A DNA stretch of 33,578 nucleotides from Bacillota bacterium. Lineage in GTDB: Bacteria > Bacillota > Clostridia > Christensenellales > Christensenellaceae. Shown piece after piece: positions 23,290 to 32,500 of the stretch. The stretch lies in assembly GCA_023393165.1 (NCBI GenBank), contig JAEWMJ010000039.1:1-33578 (forward strand), written 5' to 3'. The notes beneath the pieces were generated by a model. The model ran no database searches, was not told the origin of the DNA, and saw only the letters and a list, made by a program, of their open reading frames with translations. Numbering within the stretch: position 1 is the first letter of the stretch; each line of letters opens with the position of its first letter. Position numbers and translations under genes: made by a program.

Positions 23290-24540
23290 ATGTCGGGAAT
23301 CAACTCTGGAGATACAGCCTGGATGATGGTGTCGTGCGCGCTGGTATTTATTATGACGCCTGGGCTAGGATTCTTCTACGGCGGTATGGTGAGGCGGAAA
23401 AATGTGCTGAATACGCTGATGTCGTCTTTTTTTGTGTGCGGCCTGGCCTCGGTGCTGTGGGTTCTGATCGGGTATTCCCTGTCCTTCGGCGCAGATACCG
23501 GCGCCGGCGTTATAGGAAATCTGCAGTTTTTCGGGCTTTCAAACCTGGGCGAGACGGTAAGCTATGCGCCCACCATCCCATCGTTTGTGTTTGTGGCGTT
23601 CCAGATGATGTTTGCAATCATAACGCCTGCCCTGATCACAGGCGCGCTGGTGGAACGCATGAGATTCTCCGCGCTGATTATCTTTATTGCAATATGGTCT
23701 GTAGTCGTTTATTACCCGCTTGCGCACATGGTTTGGAGCACGGACGGATTCCTGGCCAAACTCGGAGCCGTAGACTTTGCGGGCGGCAACGTCGTCCATA
23801 TCAGTTCGGGCGTCTCGGGATTGGTAGCCTGCATACTTCTTGGAAAACGCAAGGGCCACGGCGTTGTCAGCTACAATCCGCATAACTTGCCCATCGTGAT
23901 GCTGGGCGCAGCGCTGCTTTGGTTCGGTTGGTTCGGATTCAACGCGGGAAGCGCGCTGACTTCGGGTACGCTTGCCGGCAGCGCGTTTATAACGACAAAT
24001 ACATCGGCTGCGGCGGCCCTGCTGTCCTGGATGCTGGTGGAAAAAATTACGCACGGAAAGCCCACAATGCTTGGCGCGGTGACAGGCGCTGTGGTAGGGC
24101 TTGTAGCAATCACGCCCGGGGCAGGCTTTGTGCCCGTATGGGCGGCGCTGATCATCGGCGGGGCGGTGAGCCCGCTGTGCTACATTGCAATGACGGTGCT
24201 GAAAAAGAAATTCGGGTATGACGACGCGCTGGACGCCTTCGGCTGCCACGGCGTAGGCGGAATCTGGGGAGGAATAGCGACGGGATTGTTTGCGCAAAGT
24301 TCCATTAATCCGATTGCTCAATGGAACGGCCTGTTTTTCGGACAGACGGAGCTATTTATCCGCCAGCTAGCAGCAGTGGGTATCACCATTGCGTGGGCTG
24401 TGGCCGGCACGCTCGTTATCATGCTGATATTAAAGAAATGCATGAAGATCCGCGTATCGGACAAGGAAGAAACGGAGGGACTGGATCATTCGGAACACGG
24501 GGAATCCGCATATCCGGCGTTCACGGGTCTGGATCAGTAA
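23290..24540 (+). CDS. amt: Ammonium transporter Amt
   Basis: A 416-residue Amt/MEP/Rh-family channel with about eleven membrane segments, moving ammonia/ammonium inward. The family signature DFAGGNVVHISSGVSG begins at Asp162 (the Asp160 equivalent). The pore twin histidines are His170 and His320 (FGCHGVGGIWG). There is no signal peptide, which is usual in Firmicutes. GGGGGAAAA lies about 10 bases before the ATG. The PII gene begins 12 bp after its stop, the classic amt-glnK pair. Expression is probably set by the leader terminators at 23142-23258. Confidence 0.95.
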   Translation: MSGINSGDTAWMMVSCALVFIMTPGLGFFYGGMVRRKNVLNTLMSSFFVCGLASVLWVLIGYSLSFGADTGAGVIGNLQFFGLSNLGETVSYAPTIPSFVFVAFQMMFAIITPALITGALVERMRFSALIIFIAIWSVVVYYPLAHMVWSTDGFLAKLGAVDFAGGNVVHISSGVSGLVACILLGKRKGHGVVSYNPHNLPIVMLGAALLWFGWFGFNAGSALTSGTLAGSAFITTNTSAAAALLSWMLVEKITHGKPTMLGAVTGAVVGLVAITPGAGFVPVWAALIIGGAVSPLCYIAMTVLKKKFGYDDALDAFGCHGVGGIWGGIATGLFAQSSINPIAQWNGLFFGQTELFIRQLAAVGITIAWAVAGTLVIMLILKKCMKIRVSDKEETEGLDHSEHGESAYPAFTGLDQ

Positions 24541-24552
24541 GGAGGATTCGTT

Positions 24553-24894
24553 ATGAAAAAAATAGAAGCCATTATACAGCCGAACAAACTGGAAGATTTA
24601 AAAGAGGCGCTTGCCCAGATGAATATCGGCGGCATCACGATTTCGCAGGTGATGGGCTGCGGCAAACAGAAAGGCTTTAAAGAATACTACCGTGGAAGCG
24701 AAGTGCTCATGAATATCCTGCCCAAGGTAAAAATGGAACTTGTGGTGGACGACGGCGATTTTGAAAAAACAGTTGAAACCATCCTGAAGTATACGCAGAC
24801 CGGGGAAGTTGGCGATGGAAAAATATTTGTTTCCACGATCGACGACGCGATCCGGATACGGACAGGCGAAACGGGTCCAAACGCGTTGAAATAG
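24553..24894 (+). CDS. glnK: PII nitrogen regulatory protein
   Basis: A 113-residue PII protein that binds ATP/ADP and 2-oxoglutarate and plugs Amt when nitrogen is ample. It has the N-terminal MKKIEAIIQPNKLEDLKEAL, the T-loop with conserved Gln39 (GKQKGFKEYYRG) and Lys58, the B-loop TGEVGDGKIF and the C-terminal RIRTGE. Tyr51, the uridylylation site of enteric PII, is replaced by Val, so control by uridylylation is not expected. GGAGG precedes the ATG. It is the second gene of the amt operon and is named glnK by that position; it could equally be labelled glnB. Confidence 0.93.
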   Translation: MKKIEAIIQPNKLEDLKEALAQMNIGGITISQVMGCGKQKGFKEYYRGSEVLMNILPKVKMELVVDDGDFEKTVETILKYTQTGEVGDGKIFVSTIDDAIRIRTGETGPNALK

Positions 24895-24952
24895 GAAAGA
24901 AGCCAATTTCAAAAAAGATTTCACCAAATTAATACGTATCTTCATTTAAAGC

Positions 24953-24985
24953 AAAACGGCCGTCAATTTATATGACGGCCGTTTT
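24953..24985 (+). terminator. Terminator of the amt-PII operon
   Basis: A perfect 13-bp stem AAAACGGCCGTCA (24953-24965)/TGACGGCCGTTTT (24973-24985) with a 7-base loop. Between here and the next terminator (25146) there is no gene I can support. Confidence 0.85.
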
Positions 24986-25145
24986 GCCATACAAATTTTT
25001 GTTGGTCGGTTTGATGAACCTGATCATCGGCATTTTTTGCGGGATCTGGTTTGTTTTTTACCCGAAACCGTTTATCCGGCATTTCGGTGAAATCAAAAAT
25101 GAGGCGAACCTGGAACCCGAAAATGGGCGGCATAAAATAAAAAAC

Positions 25146-25166
25146 AGGCCGGGATCATCCCGGCCT
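25146..25166 (-). terminator. Terminator of the nitroreductase gene
   Basis: AGGCCGGGA/TCCCGGCCT with a 3-base loop. On the minus strand GTTTTTTATTTT follows; on the plus strand TTTA follows. Confidence 0.85.
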
Positions 25167-25194
25167 TTTAACGCTTATTCTGACCTCGTGCAAA

Positions 25195-25722
25195 TCAGAA
25201 TGATTCATAGCGGACAGTATCAGAAACCGGTTTTCGATCGGTATCATGCCTGTTCGGGGATTTTGGCGCGCCGTCCTGCGCGTAGCCTATCCCCAGGATA
25301 CTGATGGGTTCCACGCCGTCGGGAAGGGAAAATTCGGAGGCAAGCACATCCGGCTTGAAGTAACCCACCCAAATGGAAGAGAGCCCCAATTCTTCCGCCT
25401 GTAGGATCATATGGGTGGAAACAATGGCGGTATCGATATCGGCGGTGTCTTTGCCGTCGAACGGCCGTTTCCAACTGGCTGAATGGTCCGCGCAAACTAT
25501 AAGGGCGAGCGGCGCGCCGTAAATGTTGCCGGATTTTTTCAGTTTTTCAAAACCTTCGTCCGTTTGGATTACCAGCACCAATTGAGGCTGGGTATTTCCT
25601 GCAGTGGGGGCCACCCGTCCGGCTTCCAAAATCTTTTGCAGCTTTTCCGCCTCTACCTTCCTGCTTTTAAATTTCCTTACGGAACTGCGCTTTTTTGCCA
25701 AATCTAAAAAATCCATACTCAT
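25195..25722 (-). CDS. Nitroreductase family protein (FMN-dependent)
   Basis: A 175-residue short nitroreductase-fold flavoprotein. The N-terminal FMN-binding motif KKRSSVRKF is followed by APTAGNTQPQLVLVI, and the mid region has ADIDTAIVSTHMILQAEELG and SSIWVGYF, as in the family. The C-terminal GIGYAQDGAPKSPNRHD matches the G-Y/P-K-x-R pattern. These enzymes reduce nitro groups, quinones or flavins with NAD(P)H. GGAGGAAAG lies directly upstream of the ATG. It is divergent from an HxlR regulator, a frequent pairing in which the regulator responds to electrophiles. Confidence 0.9.
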   Translation of the reverse strand: MSMDFLDLAKKRSSVRKFKSRKVEAEKLQKILEAGRVAPTAGNTQPQLVLVIQTDEGFEKLKKSGNIYGAPLALIVCADHSASWKRPFDGKDTADIDTAIVSTHMILQAEELGLSSIWVGYFKPDVLASEFSLPDGVEPISILGIGYAQDGAPKSPNRHDTDRKPVSDTVRYESF

Positions 25723-25924
25723 CTTTCCTCCTTATTCGCAAATTATCTCTGAATCCTTTTACGGATTTTTAACCGTTTACTTATATTATCCCAAATCAGA
25801 AATTTGGTCCGGCCTGTTTTCAATTTTTACAGGTTATGGTATTATTGTAGAACAAAGAAATAAAAAAGCAAGTATGCAGATTATTCTGATAAAGTATGAA
25901 AAGTATGAGTAAAGGAAAATAAAT

Positions 25925-26290
25925 ATGGATCGAATCAGCCTGTGTGATGTAACCGAATGCCCCATCACCTTTGCCCTGGGCATGATAGGCGGAAAATGGC
26001 ACCTTCCGATCGTTTACCTGCTGAGCAGGAACAATGTAGCGAGGTATAATGAACTGAAAAAAAGTCTCATAGGCATTACAAACATGATGCTTTCGCAGTC
26101 TTTAAAAGAATTGGAAGCAAACGGCATCGTGTACCGGGAGCAGTACCTCGAGATACCGCCCAGGGTGGAATACTCGCTCACCCAAACCGGGGAGGACCTG
26201 ATGCCCGTGGTGGAGGAACTGGCCAAATGGGGCGAAGTGCAGATGGAGGCGCGGCGGTCCGCAGCGGGTAGGGGCCCGGAAAACGCATAG
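25925..26290 (+). CDS. HxlR family winged-helix regulator
   Basis: A 121-residue MarR-like regulator with the HxlR pattern: CDVTECPITFALGMIGGKWH (the cysteine-bearing start and GGKW), LSRNNVARYNELKKSLIGIT, MLSQSLKELEANGIVYREQY and PPRVEYSLTQTGEDLMPV. Two N-terminal cysteines (Cys7 and Cys12) could serve as the redox or electrophile sensor known in this family. AAAGGAAA precedes the ATG by 7 bases. It faces away from the nitroreductase across a 202-bp gap containing an imperfect palindrome CCAAAT...ATTTGG (near 25790). I infer control of both directions. Confidence 0.92.
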   Translation: MDRISLCDVTECPITFALGMIGGKWHLPIVYLLSRNNVARYNELKKSLIGITNMMLSQSLKELEANGIVYREQYLEIPPRVEYSLTQTGEDLMPVVEELAKWGEVQMEARRSAAGRGPENA

Positions 26291-26302
26291 GGCGGGTAAG
26301 GA

Positions 26303-26884
26303 ATGGATTTCAGCATCAGGGCAATATTGCCGTCCGATTTTAAAAGGATATATAAAAAGATCAAAAGGGATTTTGCGCCGGGGGAATACGCGCCTTATAC
26401 AGTACTCTATAAACAATTAAAGAAGGGGATCCAGCAGGGCTTTCTGCTTTACGCGGGTGGCGATGAAGCCGCATATGCGGTATGCGCGGCGGGGCATCCA
26501 AACGGGTTTGTACTGGTTAGCCTGCTGGCCGTATATCCGGAATACAGGGGACGGGGATTCGGAACGGAGTTTATCCGGGAATTAAAAAAGATATATACGG
26601 ATAAAAAGGGCGTTATCGTGGAAGTGGAAAAGCCGGAAGACGCAAAGGATGAAGATGAAAAAACCAGGCGGGAAAAAAGGATCGCGTTTTACCGGAAAGC
26701 TGGTTTTGAGCAAATTCCCGGTATTGAATATTCTATCTGGACCGTGCCCATGCATCTGATGGTTTTTCCGGGCGGGATACTGTCGCCCCGGGAAACCGGC
26801 GCGGTGATGCATGAAATTTACCTGGAACTGATGGGCAAGCATTTTATACATATGATGAAGTTCCGGGAGGTTGCTGACTTCTGA
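26303..26884 (+). CDS. GNAT family N-acetyltransferase
   Basis: A 193-residue GNAT-fold acetyltransferase. The acetyl-CoA motif A is VSLLAVYPEYRGRGFGTEFI (about 72-91), with the R/Q-x-x-G-x-G/A loop as RGRGFG. Motif B is RIAFYRKAGFEQIPG further along. The C-terminal 50 residues (from IWTVPMHLMVFPGG) are an extension. The substrate is unknown. It begins 12 bp after the HxlR stop and has no promoter of its own that I can see, so it is likely cotranscribed. The ribosome binding site is weak (GGGCGGG/AAGGA very near the ATG). Confidence 0.88.
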   Translation: MDFSIRAILPSDFKRIYKKIKRDFAPGEYAPYTVLYKQLKKGIQQGFLLYAGGDEAAYAVCAAGHPNGFVLVSLLAVYPEYRGRGFGTEFIRELKKIYTDKKGVIVEVEKPEDAKDEDEKTRREKRIAFYRKAGFEQIPGIEYSIWTVPMHLMVFPGGILSPRETGAVMHEIYLELMGKHFIHMMKFREVADF

Positions 26885-26921
26885 TAAGGCTCATCACCTG
26901 AAAATTTTATTTTCTCACCGG

Positions 26922-26950
26922 TAGACAAATAAAAAAATATTTTGTATAAT
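26922..26950 (+). promoter_or_regulatory. Promoter of the tRNA-Val gene
   Basis: TAGACA (26922-26927), 17-bp spacer, TATAAT (26945-26950); the tRNA begins 16 bp further on. Confidence 0.75.
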
Positions 26951-26966
26951 AACTAATGTTCCTTGT

Positions 26967-27043
26967 GGAGGCATAGCTCAGCTGGTCAGAGTACACGCTT
27001 CACATGCGTGGGGTCGCTGGTTCGATCCCAGCTGTCTCCACCA
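26967..27043 (+). tRNA. tRNA-Val (anticodon CAC)
   Basis: The full cloverleaf can be drawn: acceptor GGAGGCA/TGTCTCC, D-arm GCTC...GAGT, anticodon stem CACGC/GCGTG with loop TTCACAT (anticodon CAC, reading GTG), 5-base variable loop, T-arm GCTGG-TTCGATC-CCAGC, discriminator A and an encoded CCA. Length 77 with CCA. An integrase gene ends 73 bp downstream, so the 3' half is a candidate attachment site. Confidence 0.97.
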
Positions 27044-27046
27044 CTT

Positions 27047-27084
27047 AAAAACGCCTGTTTCATGCGAAACAGGCGTTTTTATTT
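27047..27084 (+). terminator. Terminator after tRNA-Val
   Basis: Perfect 15-bp stem AAAAACGCCTGTTTC (27047-27061)/GAAACAGGCGTTTTT (27066-27080), then ATTTTTG. It would also serve the integrase gene from the other side. Confidence 0.85.
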
Positions 27085-27085
27085 T

Positions 27086-27113
27086 TGCCTTTGACCTCAC
27101 TTTTGACCTCACT
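27086..27113 (-). repeat. Tandem 11-bp repeat at the integrase 3' end
   Basis: On the minus strand AGTGAGGTCAA occurs twice in a row just after the integrase stop codon, between it and the tRNA terminator. It might be an arm-type recombinase site or part of the attachment region. Confidence 0.5.
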
Positions 27114-27115
27114 TT

Positions 27116-28228
27116 TTATTTTATAAAGTTTTGGAAGGCGTCGTTTACAAGATTTGCAGTGCGCCGAGCCTCTCCCGGTAATGCATGCCCGTATACTCCA
27201 AAAGTGTCAAAATCTTTGCTGTGGCCACCCATAGCTTTGACGAGTTCTGCGGGTAGGCTTTTATTCACAGAGAACCAGGTATGGCGGAGCTCGTACAGAG
27301 AATGCTTAGAAATTCCGTTATGATCCCGATAACGGCGCCAGTGCTTCAGGAAGGTTTGCTGGATGGCATGCTCTCCGTCCGGGGCAGGGAATATATACGG
27401 AGAAATGACGCCGGCTGCCTTTAGCATCTTTTTCTGATCCGCCAATATTCGCAGGCCGATCTCTGGAATATAATATGAGCGTTGAGCGTTTTTATTCTTA
27501 CCCTCGGTTATTTCATTATGGAAATTGATTGAGCGCCTTATTGTGCACACACCGTCATTAACGTCCTGATCCATCAGGCCTATCACTTCGCCAGGCCTCA
27601 TACCGGTTATTAGTTCATACCGGAAGGCATGAATATACCATTCCGGGATGACCTTTCTATGATCTTGCGTACAATCGCATGAGAACAACAGCTTTATATC
27701 ATCTGGATGCAGGGTGCCACGGGTACTCTTCGCTGCAGTATTAGGTATAAACAACTCTTCGGGGTGCAAGGAAGTAGCCTTGCATTTCCGGGCATATTTC
27801 ATAAAAGCGGAGAGGCAATCACGGATATCTTTAAGGGTTTTACAGGAGAGGCCTGCACCCTTGTTACCGGTCTTATGTGCGTATAAAATAACCTCCTGCA
27901 GGTGCTGCTCGGTTATATTGCCAATTTTCTTCTGCCCGATACACGGGAATATATAGTTGCGTTTGAACGTCTCATAAAGCCTCCAATGGCTTTTACTTGT
28001 CCGCAATTTTAACTCTTCGACCCATTGATCGAAAAGCGAACTTACGCGCGTACCGCTATCCTTGATGCCTTCATCCAGCCATGCGTCTGCTCTTGCGTTG
28101 CATTCACGCTGACCGGTCCGCCCGGGAATAGAAGAATAAAAGGATCTGCGCTCCCCGTCCTTTTGGACTAGTATGCGCCAGCGTTTTGTGTTTTCCTGCC
28201 ATTTGGCCGTATTAGTGCGTTTACCCAT
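27116..28228 (-). CDS. Tyrosine-type site-specific recombinase (phage/ICE integrase)
   Basis: A 370-residue integrase with the full catalytic set (numbering from the ATG at 28234): Arg213 in ITGMRPGEVIG, His311/Arg317 in KHSLYELRHTW, His338 in MGGHSKD and the nucleophile Tyr348 in FGVYGHAL. The N-terminal part (about 1-60) is the AP2/arm-binding-like region and 65-150 the SAM-like core-binding domain. The ATG at 28228 is chosen because AGGAG is 8 bases upstream; the one at 28234 is too close. The gene ends 73 bp from tRNA-Val(CAC), the usual place for an integrase beside its attachment site. No other mobility genes follow; the gene abuts a 5'-truncated Rhs-type gene. Confidence 0.92.
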   Translation of the reverse strand: MGKRTNTAKWQENTKRWRILVQKDGERRSFYSSIPGRTGQRECNARADAWLDEGIKDSGTRVSSLFDQWVEELKLRTSKSHWRLYETFKRNYIFPCIGQKKIGNITEQHLQEVILYAHKTGNKGAGLSCKTLKDIRDCLSAFMKYARKCKATSLHPEELFIPNTAAKSTRGTLHPDDIKLLFSCDCTQDHRKVIPEWYIHAFRYELITGMRPGEVIGLMDQDVNDGVCTIRRSINFHNEITEGKNKNAQRSYYIPEIGLRILADQKKMLKAAGVISPYIFPAPDGEHAIQQTFLKHWRRYRDHNGISKHSLYELRHTWFSVNKSLPAELVKAMGGHSKDFDTFGVYGHALPGEARRTANLVNDAFQNFIK

Positions 28229-28262
28229 TGTCATTTCTCCTTTTATAGTTTATTGCTGGCAT

Positions 28263-29501
28263 CATACCTGCAGGAAGACCCTATCCGGTAAAAGTCAATT
28301 TATTACTGTGCCTATATCGAATCATGCAAATTACTGTGGCAATTATACCTTTAAATCATTTGGTTTTGATAATCTAGGCAACACTGGGACTATGCTTATT
28401 ATTAGGCAATCAGTAGATTCAAAAGCTCCTTTAGCAAGTATTACAAGGCCTTCTTCCTCAGCTATTAATAAAACGATTACAGTTACAGGTACCGCATCAG
28501 ATGAGAACATAACAAATTGGGTTTTAGAGTACGGTTCAGGAGAGTCTCCGACAACATGGAGTCGGATAAACTCAGGGACTTCATCCATCAGCAATGAAAC
28601 TCTTGGCATTTGGAATACGAGTTCACTTGCGGATGGGTCGATATATACTTTACGGCTAAGAGTAATAGATGTGGCAGGAAATACGAGCCAAGCAACCGTA
28701 TTGGTCACCAAAGATTCAACGGAACCAACCACGGTTATCACATCTCCGACTAGCAATTCTTTTTTAAATGGAGTGGTTGCCGTAAAAGGAACGGCCTCAG
28801 ATTCCAGAATGGAAAGTTGGACGTTGGAATATGGCGAAGGTGAGTCTCCGTCATCCTGGACGCAAATCAATACAGGGACTGCATCCATATCCGATGGTAT
28901 ACTTGGCTGGTGGGACACAAGCACATTATCAAATAATTCTATTTACACGCTGCGGCTTAGTGCAACAGACAAGGCCGGTAATACAAGTCAATTAAATTAT
29001 CAGGTAACCATAGATTCCCTTGCGCCGACAGTTCCAACCAATTTGGACTGCAGTTATTATACCCATACAACGATATTTCTTAATTGGGATGAATCGAACG
29101 ATAATACTGGCGTGGTGCAATACCGGATTTATCGTGATGGAATAGAGATTGGCAGCTTTAATGGAACAAGTTATGTAGACAGTGGTTTGGCCTCGGGGAA
29201 TATCTATGGATATGAGATAAAAGCTGAAGACAAAGCAGGAAATCTTTCTGAAGCCAGTGTACGATTAAATGTTACTACGCTTGCGTCATCAGATACGCCC
29301 CCTACAATGCCTGCATCATCATATTTCTTTTTATCAGAAGATATTGTCAATCTAAAATGGACTGCGTCTATTGATGATGATGGTATTAAAGGTTATGAAG
29401 TGTTGCGGGATTATTGTCCTATTGGTTTTACCACTAGCACCAATTATTCGGATACTACTGCCTTACATGGCAAACGATCTGGTAACGTACTACAATTATA
29501 A
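28263..29501 (+). pseudogene. Ig-like/FN3 N-terminal part of an Rhs-type surface protein, truncated
   Basis: The open frame runs out of the antisense of the integrase start, so its original beginning is missing. From about 28263 it encodes protein-like sequence. Two tandem bacterial Ig-like repeats of about 97 residues follow (28420-28715 and 28710-29010; each starts DS-x-x-P and ends YTLRL...AGNTSQ). Two fibronectin type III domains come next (29016-29280, YRIYRDGIEIGSFNG; 29290-29470, IKGYEVLRDYCPIG). The last FN3 domain stops before its final strands, where a stop is reached at 29501. The Rhs part continues in another frame. In clostridial Rhs-repeat proteins such domains sit between the secretion signal and the YD repeats. 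No ribosome binding site or signal peptide is left. Confidence 0.7.
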
Positions 29502-32500
29502 AGATTCAAGTGGCAAAATTGTTCCTAATCTTTTGTCTGCAAAAGATCCGCTTGGAAAAGTGACTACTAATACATATGGCGCCTTTAAACTAGATGATAA
29601 AAAGGAAGAAGGGCACGCGGGATTCCTGACGCAGGTAACCGACCCCAACAACAAAATAACAAAATACGTCTACGACGCCAAGGGCCGCGTAATAAACGTG
29701 AAGGTTTCGGGCAACGGGGCGGACGAACGCACGACTACATATTCTTATCAGTATAATCCTAATTATAAAACTGATAGCTGGTTTTTAGCTGTATCAGTGA
29801 TTGATGCCATAGGAAGCGCATCCAATGATGAAAACGTTAAAAAGGAACATACCACAACAACCTTCTACGATATATTAGGCCGCAAGGTGCAGGTAACATA
29901 CCCGGATAGCAAGTATGAGAGATGGGAATACGATATGGCGGGCAATGTGGTGAAAACCATTGACCGCTCGGGTTCCGAGACAAGGTATACCTTCGACGCC
30001 CTCTCCAGGCCTACGGGCGCGGTTTATCCGGACGGAAGCGCCAATACTATCAAATACCTTAAATGGGACAGCGACGGCAATGGCACAAAAGAAGCGGACA
30101 AGGTGGCCCGGACCGACGGAGCCGGGGTTGTGGGCAACGAGTACTACGACAAGGCGGGACGCCTGGTGAAGAAAACTATAGGCAGCGGGTCAGGCGAGCT
30201 TAAGGTTGCAGAGTACCAGTACGATCTTTTGGGGAACTGCACGCAGGTAACGGACAACGCGGGCAGAATGTCCCAGGCGCAGTACAACGAGCTGGGGCAG
30301 CAGACAAAGACGATCGTCGATCCGAATGGCGCGAGCAGAAGTGAGAACTCGGTTTCCTATGACCTTCTGGGCAATAAGCTGAGCGTAACGGACGGAGAGG
30401 GCAAGACCACTAATTATACATATGATAACGGTTCCAGGCTTGCTTCTGTCACGCAGACCGTGGGAGGTACGCCGCTTACCACCAGCTATACCTACGACCT
30501 GAAGGAAGACGGGTATATAAAGAACAGCGTGACCGACGCGAACGGCCATGTGACCCAGGCCTGGTTTGACCAGATGGGCAACAAGAAGATGGATTACAAC
30601 CAGGGCGATACCGGCAGCAGCGCCGTTATGCAGACGGCATACACATATAATCTGAACAACCAGGTGGATGTTGTTACCCGCAATGACGGGACCAAGGTGA
30701 AAAACACCTACAACAGCCTGGGACAGGTTGTCCGTGTGGATTATTACGATGCGGGGGCGGACATCGGCGCGGCAAGCAGTACGTACCTGACTTATGAATA
30801 CGAAATCAATGGAAAGAAGAGCTACGAAGAAGCCTGCGACCGCGGTGGCGAACCGCAGACCACAAACTATATTTACGACAGCATGGGTCGGGTGATCCAA
30901 ACCTTGCAGGGAACGGCGACGGTTACCTACGCGTATAACGGCGCGGACCAGGTGGTCATGGTGAGCTATACCAAGGACGGTACTGTGCGCAGATTGGGGT
31001 ATGTTTACGACGGCTACGGGCGCATAGACCGTATTACCATGCAGCTAGGCAGCGGCGGTGTACAGACGGTTCGCCAATATGTGTATGAATCCAATGGAGA
31101 CCTGGGTTACACGCGCGATTACCGCAAGTTTGATACTGCCGGGCAGGGGTATATAGATACGGCTTACAAATTGAACGGCGCAGGGATGACAGAATTAATT
31201 ACAATTAAAGATAGCGAAAAAGATAGTTCAGATCCCAAAAGCTACAGGGAAAAGTATATAATGGACTATGATAAACGCGGCTATATTATAGCAGAGACTG
31301 CCGAGACCAAATACGATTCAGGCAGTCCTACGTCCAAGACCTATACATACGACGACATCGGGCGTTTAACGCAGGCTACCATTGGCGCGAAGACCAATAC
31401 CTATACGTACGACGGCGTGGGCAACCGCCTGACCAAGTACGACGGGTTCAGCACCCATACGTACCATTACAACGAGTTCAACCAGCTCACCGGCATTACG
31501 GGCGGCAAGACCGAGACATATACGTACGACGGGCGCGGCAACCAGACAAGCAAAAATTTGGACCAATACACCTACAACCTGATGGACCAGCTTACGCGGG
31601 CGGACGTGCACAAATGGGAGGGCCCGGACGGCCATGGGCACGACAAGGTATACAGCGAGGTAAATGCTTATAACGCAGCCGGGCAGCGCGTGAAGATGAC
31701 GATGCTGGAAGACGGGATTGATTATGGCGCGACAACCAGGTATTATTATACTGGAAGCAATTTGCTGTACACCACCAATACGGACAATAACGTGCTGACA
31801 GAGAGCATTCTAGACCTGAATGGCGGCGTTGTCGCCTCCAAGCGGTTTATAGACGAATCGGGCTCGTACAGCGAGAAATATTACTTCTACCATACGGATA
31901 TTCGGGGAAGCACCACCAACATTGTGAAGCCGGACGGCAGCAGGATGACGGGGTATACCTACGATGAGTTCGGCAACCTGGAGAGCCAGAATGGGTCTAC
32001 AAAGTTCCTGAACGAAGTGACCTTTACCGGCAGCGTGTACAGCAAGACCACCGGCCTGCAGTATATGAACGCGCGGTTCTACAGCCCGAGCACGGGCAGG
32101 TTCTTATCGCAGGACAGCTACACGGGCAACCCCTACGACCCATGGACGCAGCATCTGTATACTTACTGCGGGAATAACCCGACTAACTTTATTGATCCGA
32201 CGGGGCACTTTGTAAACCTTATTGTTGGTGCGGCAGCAGGTTTTGTATTTGGCTTAATAGCATACGGAACAGCTCATGATGGAATTAAGGGTGAAGATTG
32301 GGTAAAGGGTGATTTTTGGGCAACTGTAGGGATATATGCAGGAGTAGGTACTTTAGCAGGGGCATCCTTTGGAGCATCTTTACCGGCAACAGTCGGACTT
32401 TTAGGACTTGCAGGTATGGGCGCAGATGTTGCTAATCAAGGTACAACCAAGGGTTATGATAATATTGATCCAATGGAAGTTGGTTGGAATGGCGTCGCTT

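Noticed and set aside
24972..25304. 110-codon plus-strand frame with a possible membrane helix
   Set aside because: It begins inside the amt-PII terminator, crosses a second terminator and runs antisense to the nitroreductase. A short membrane peptide from ATG 25014 is possible but has no ribosome binding site.
28173..28262. Extension of the Ig-like/FN3 frame to an ATG at 28173
   Set aside because: This part is the antisense of the integrase start and is not protein-like; the true 5' end is missing.
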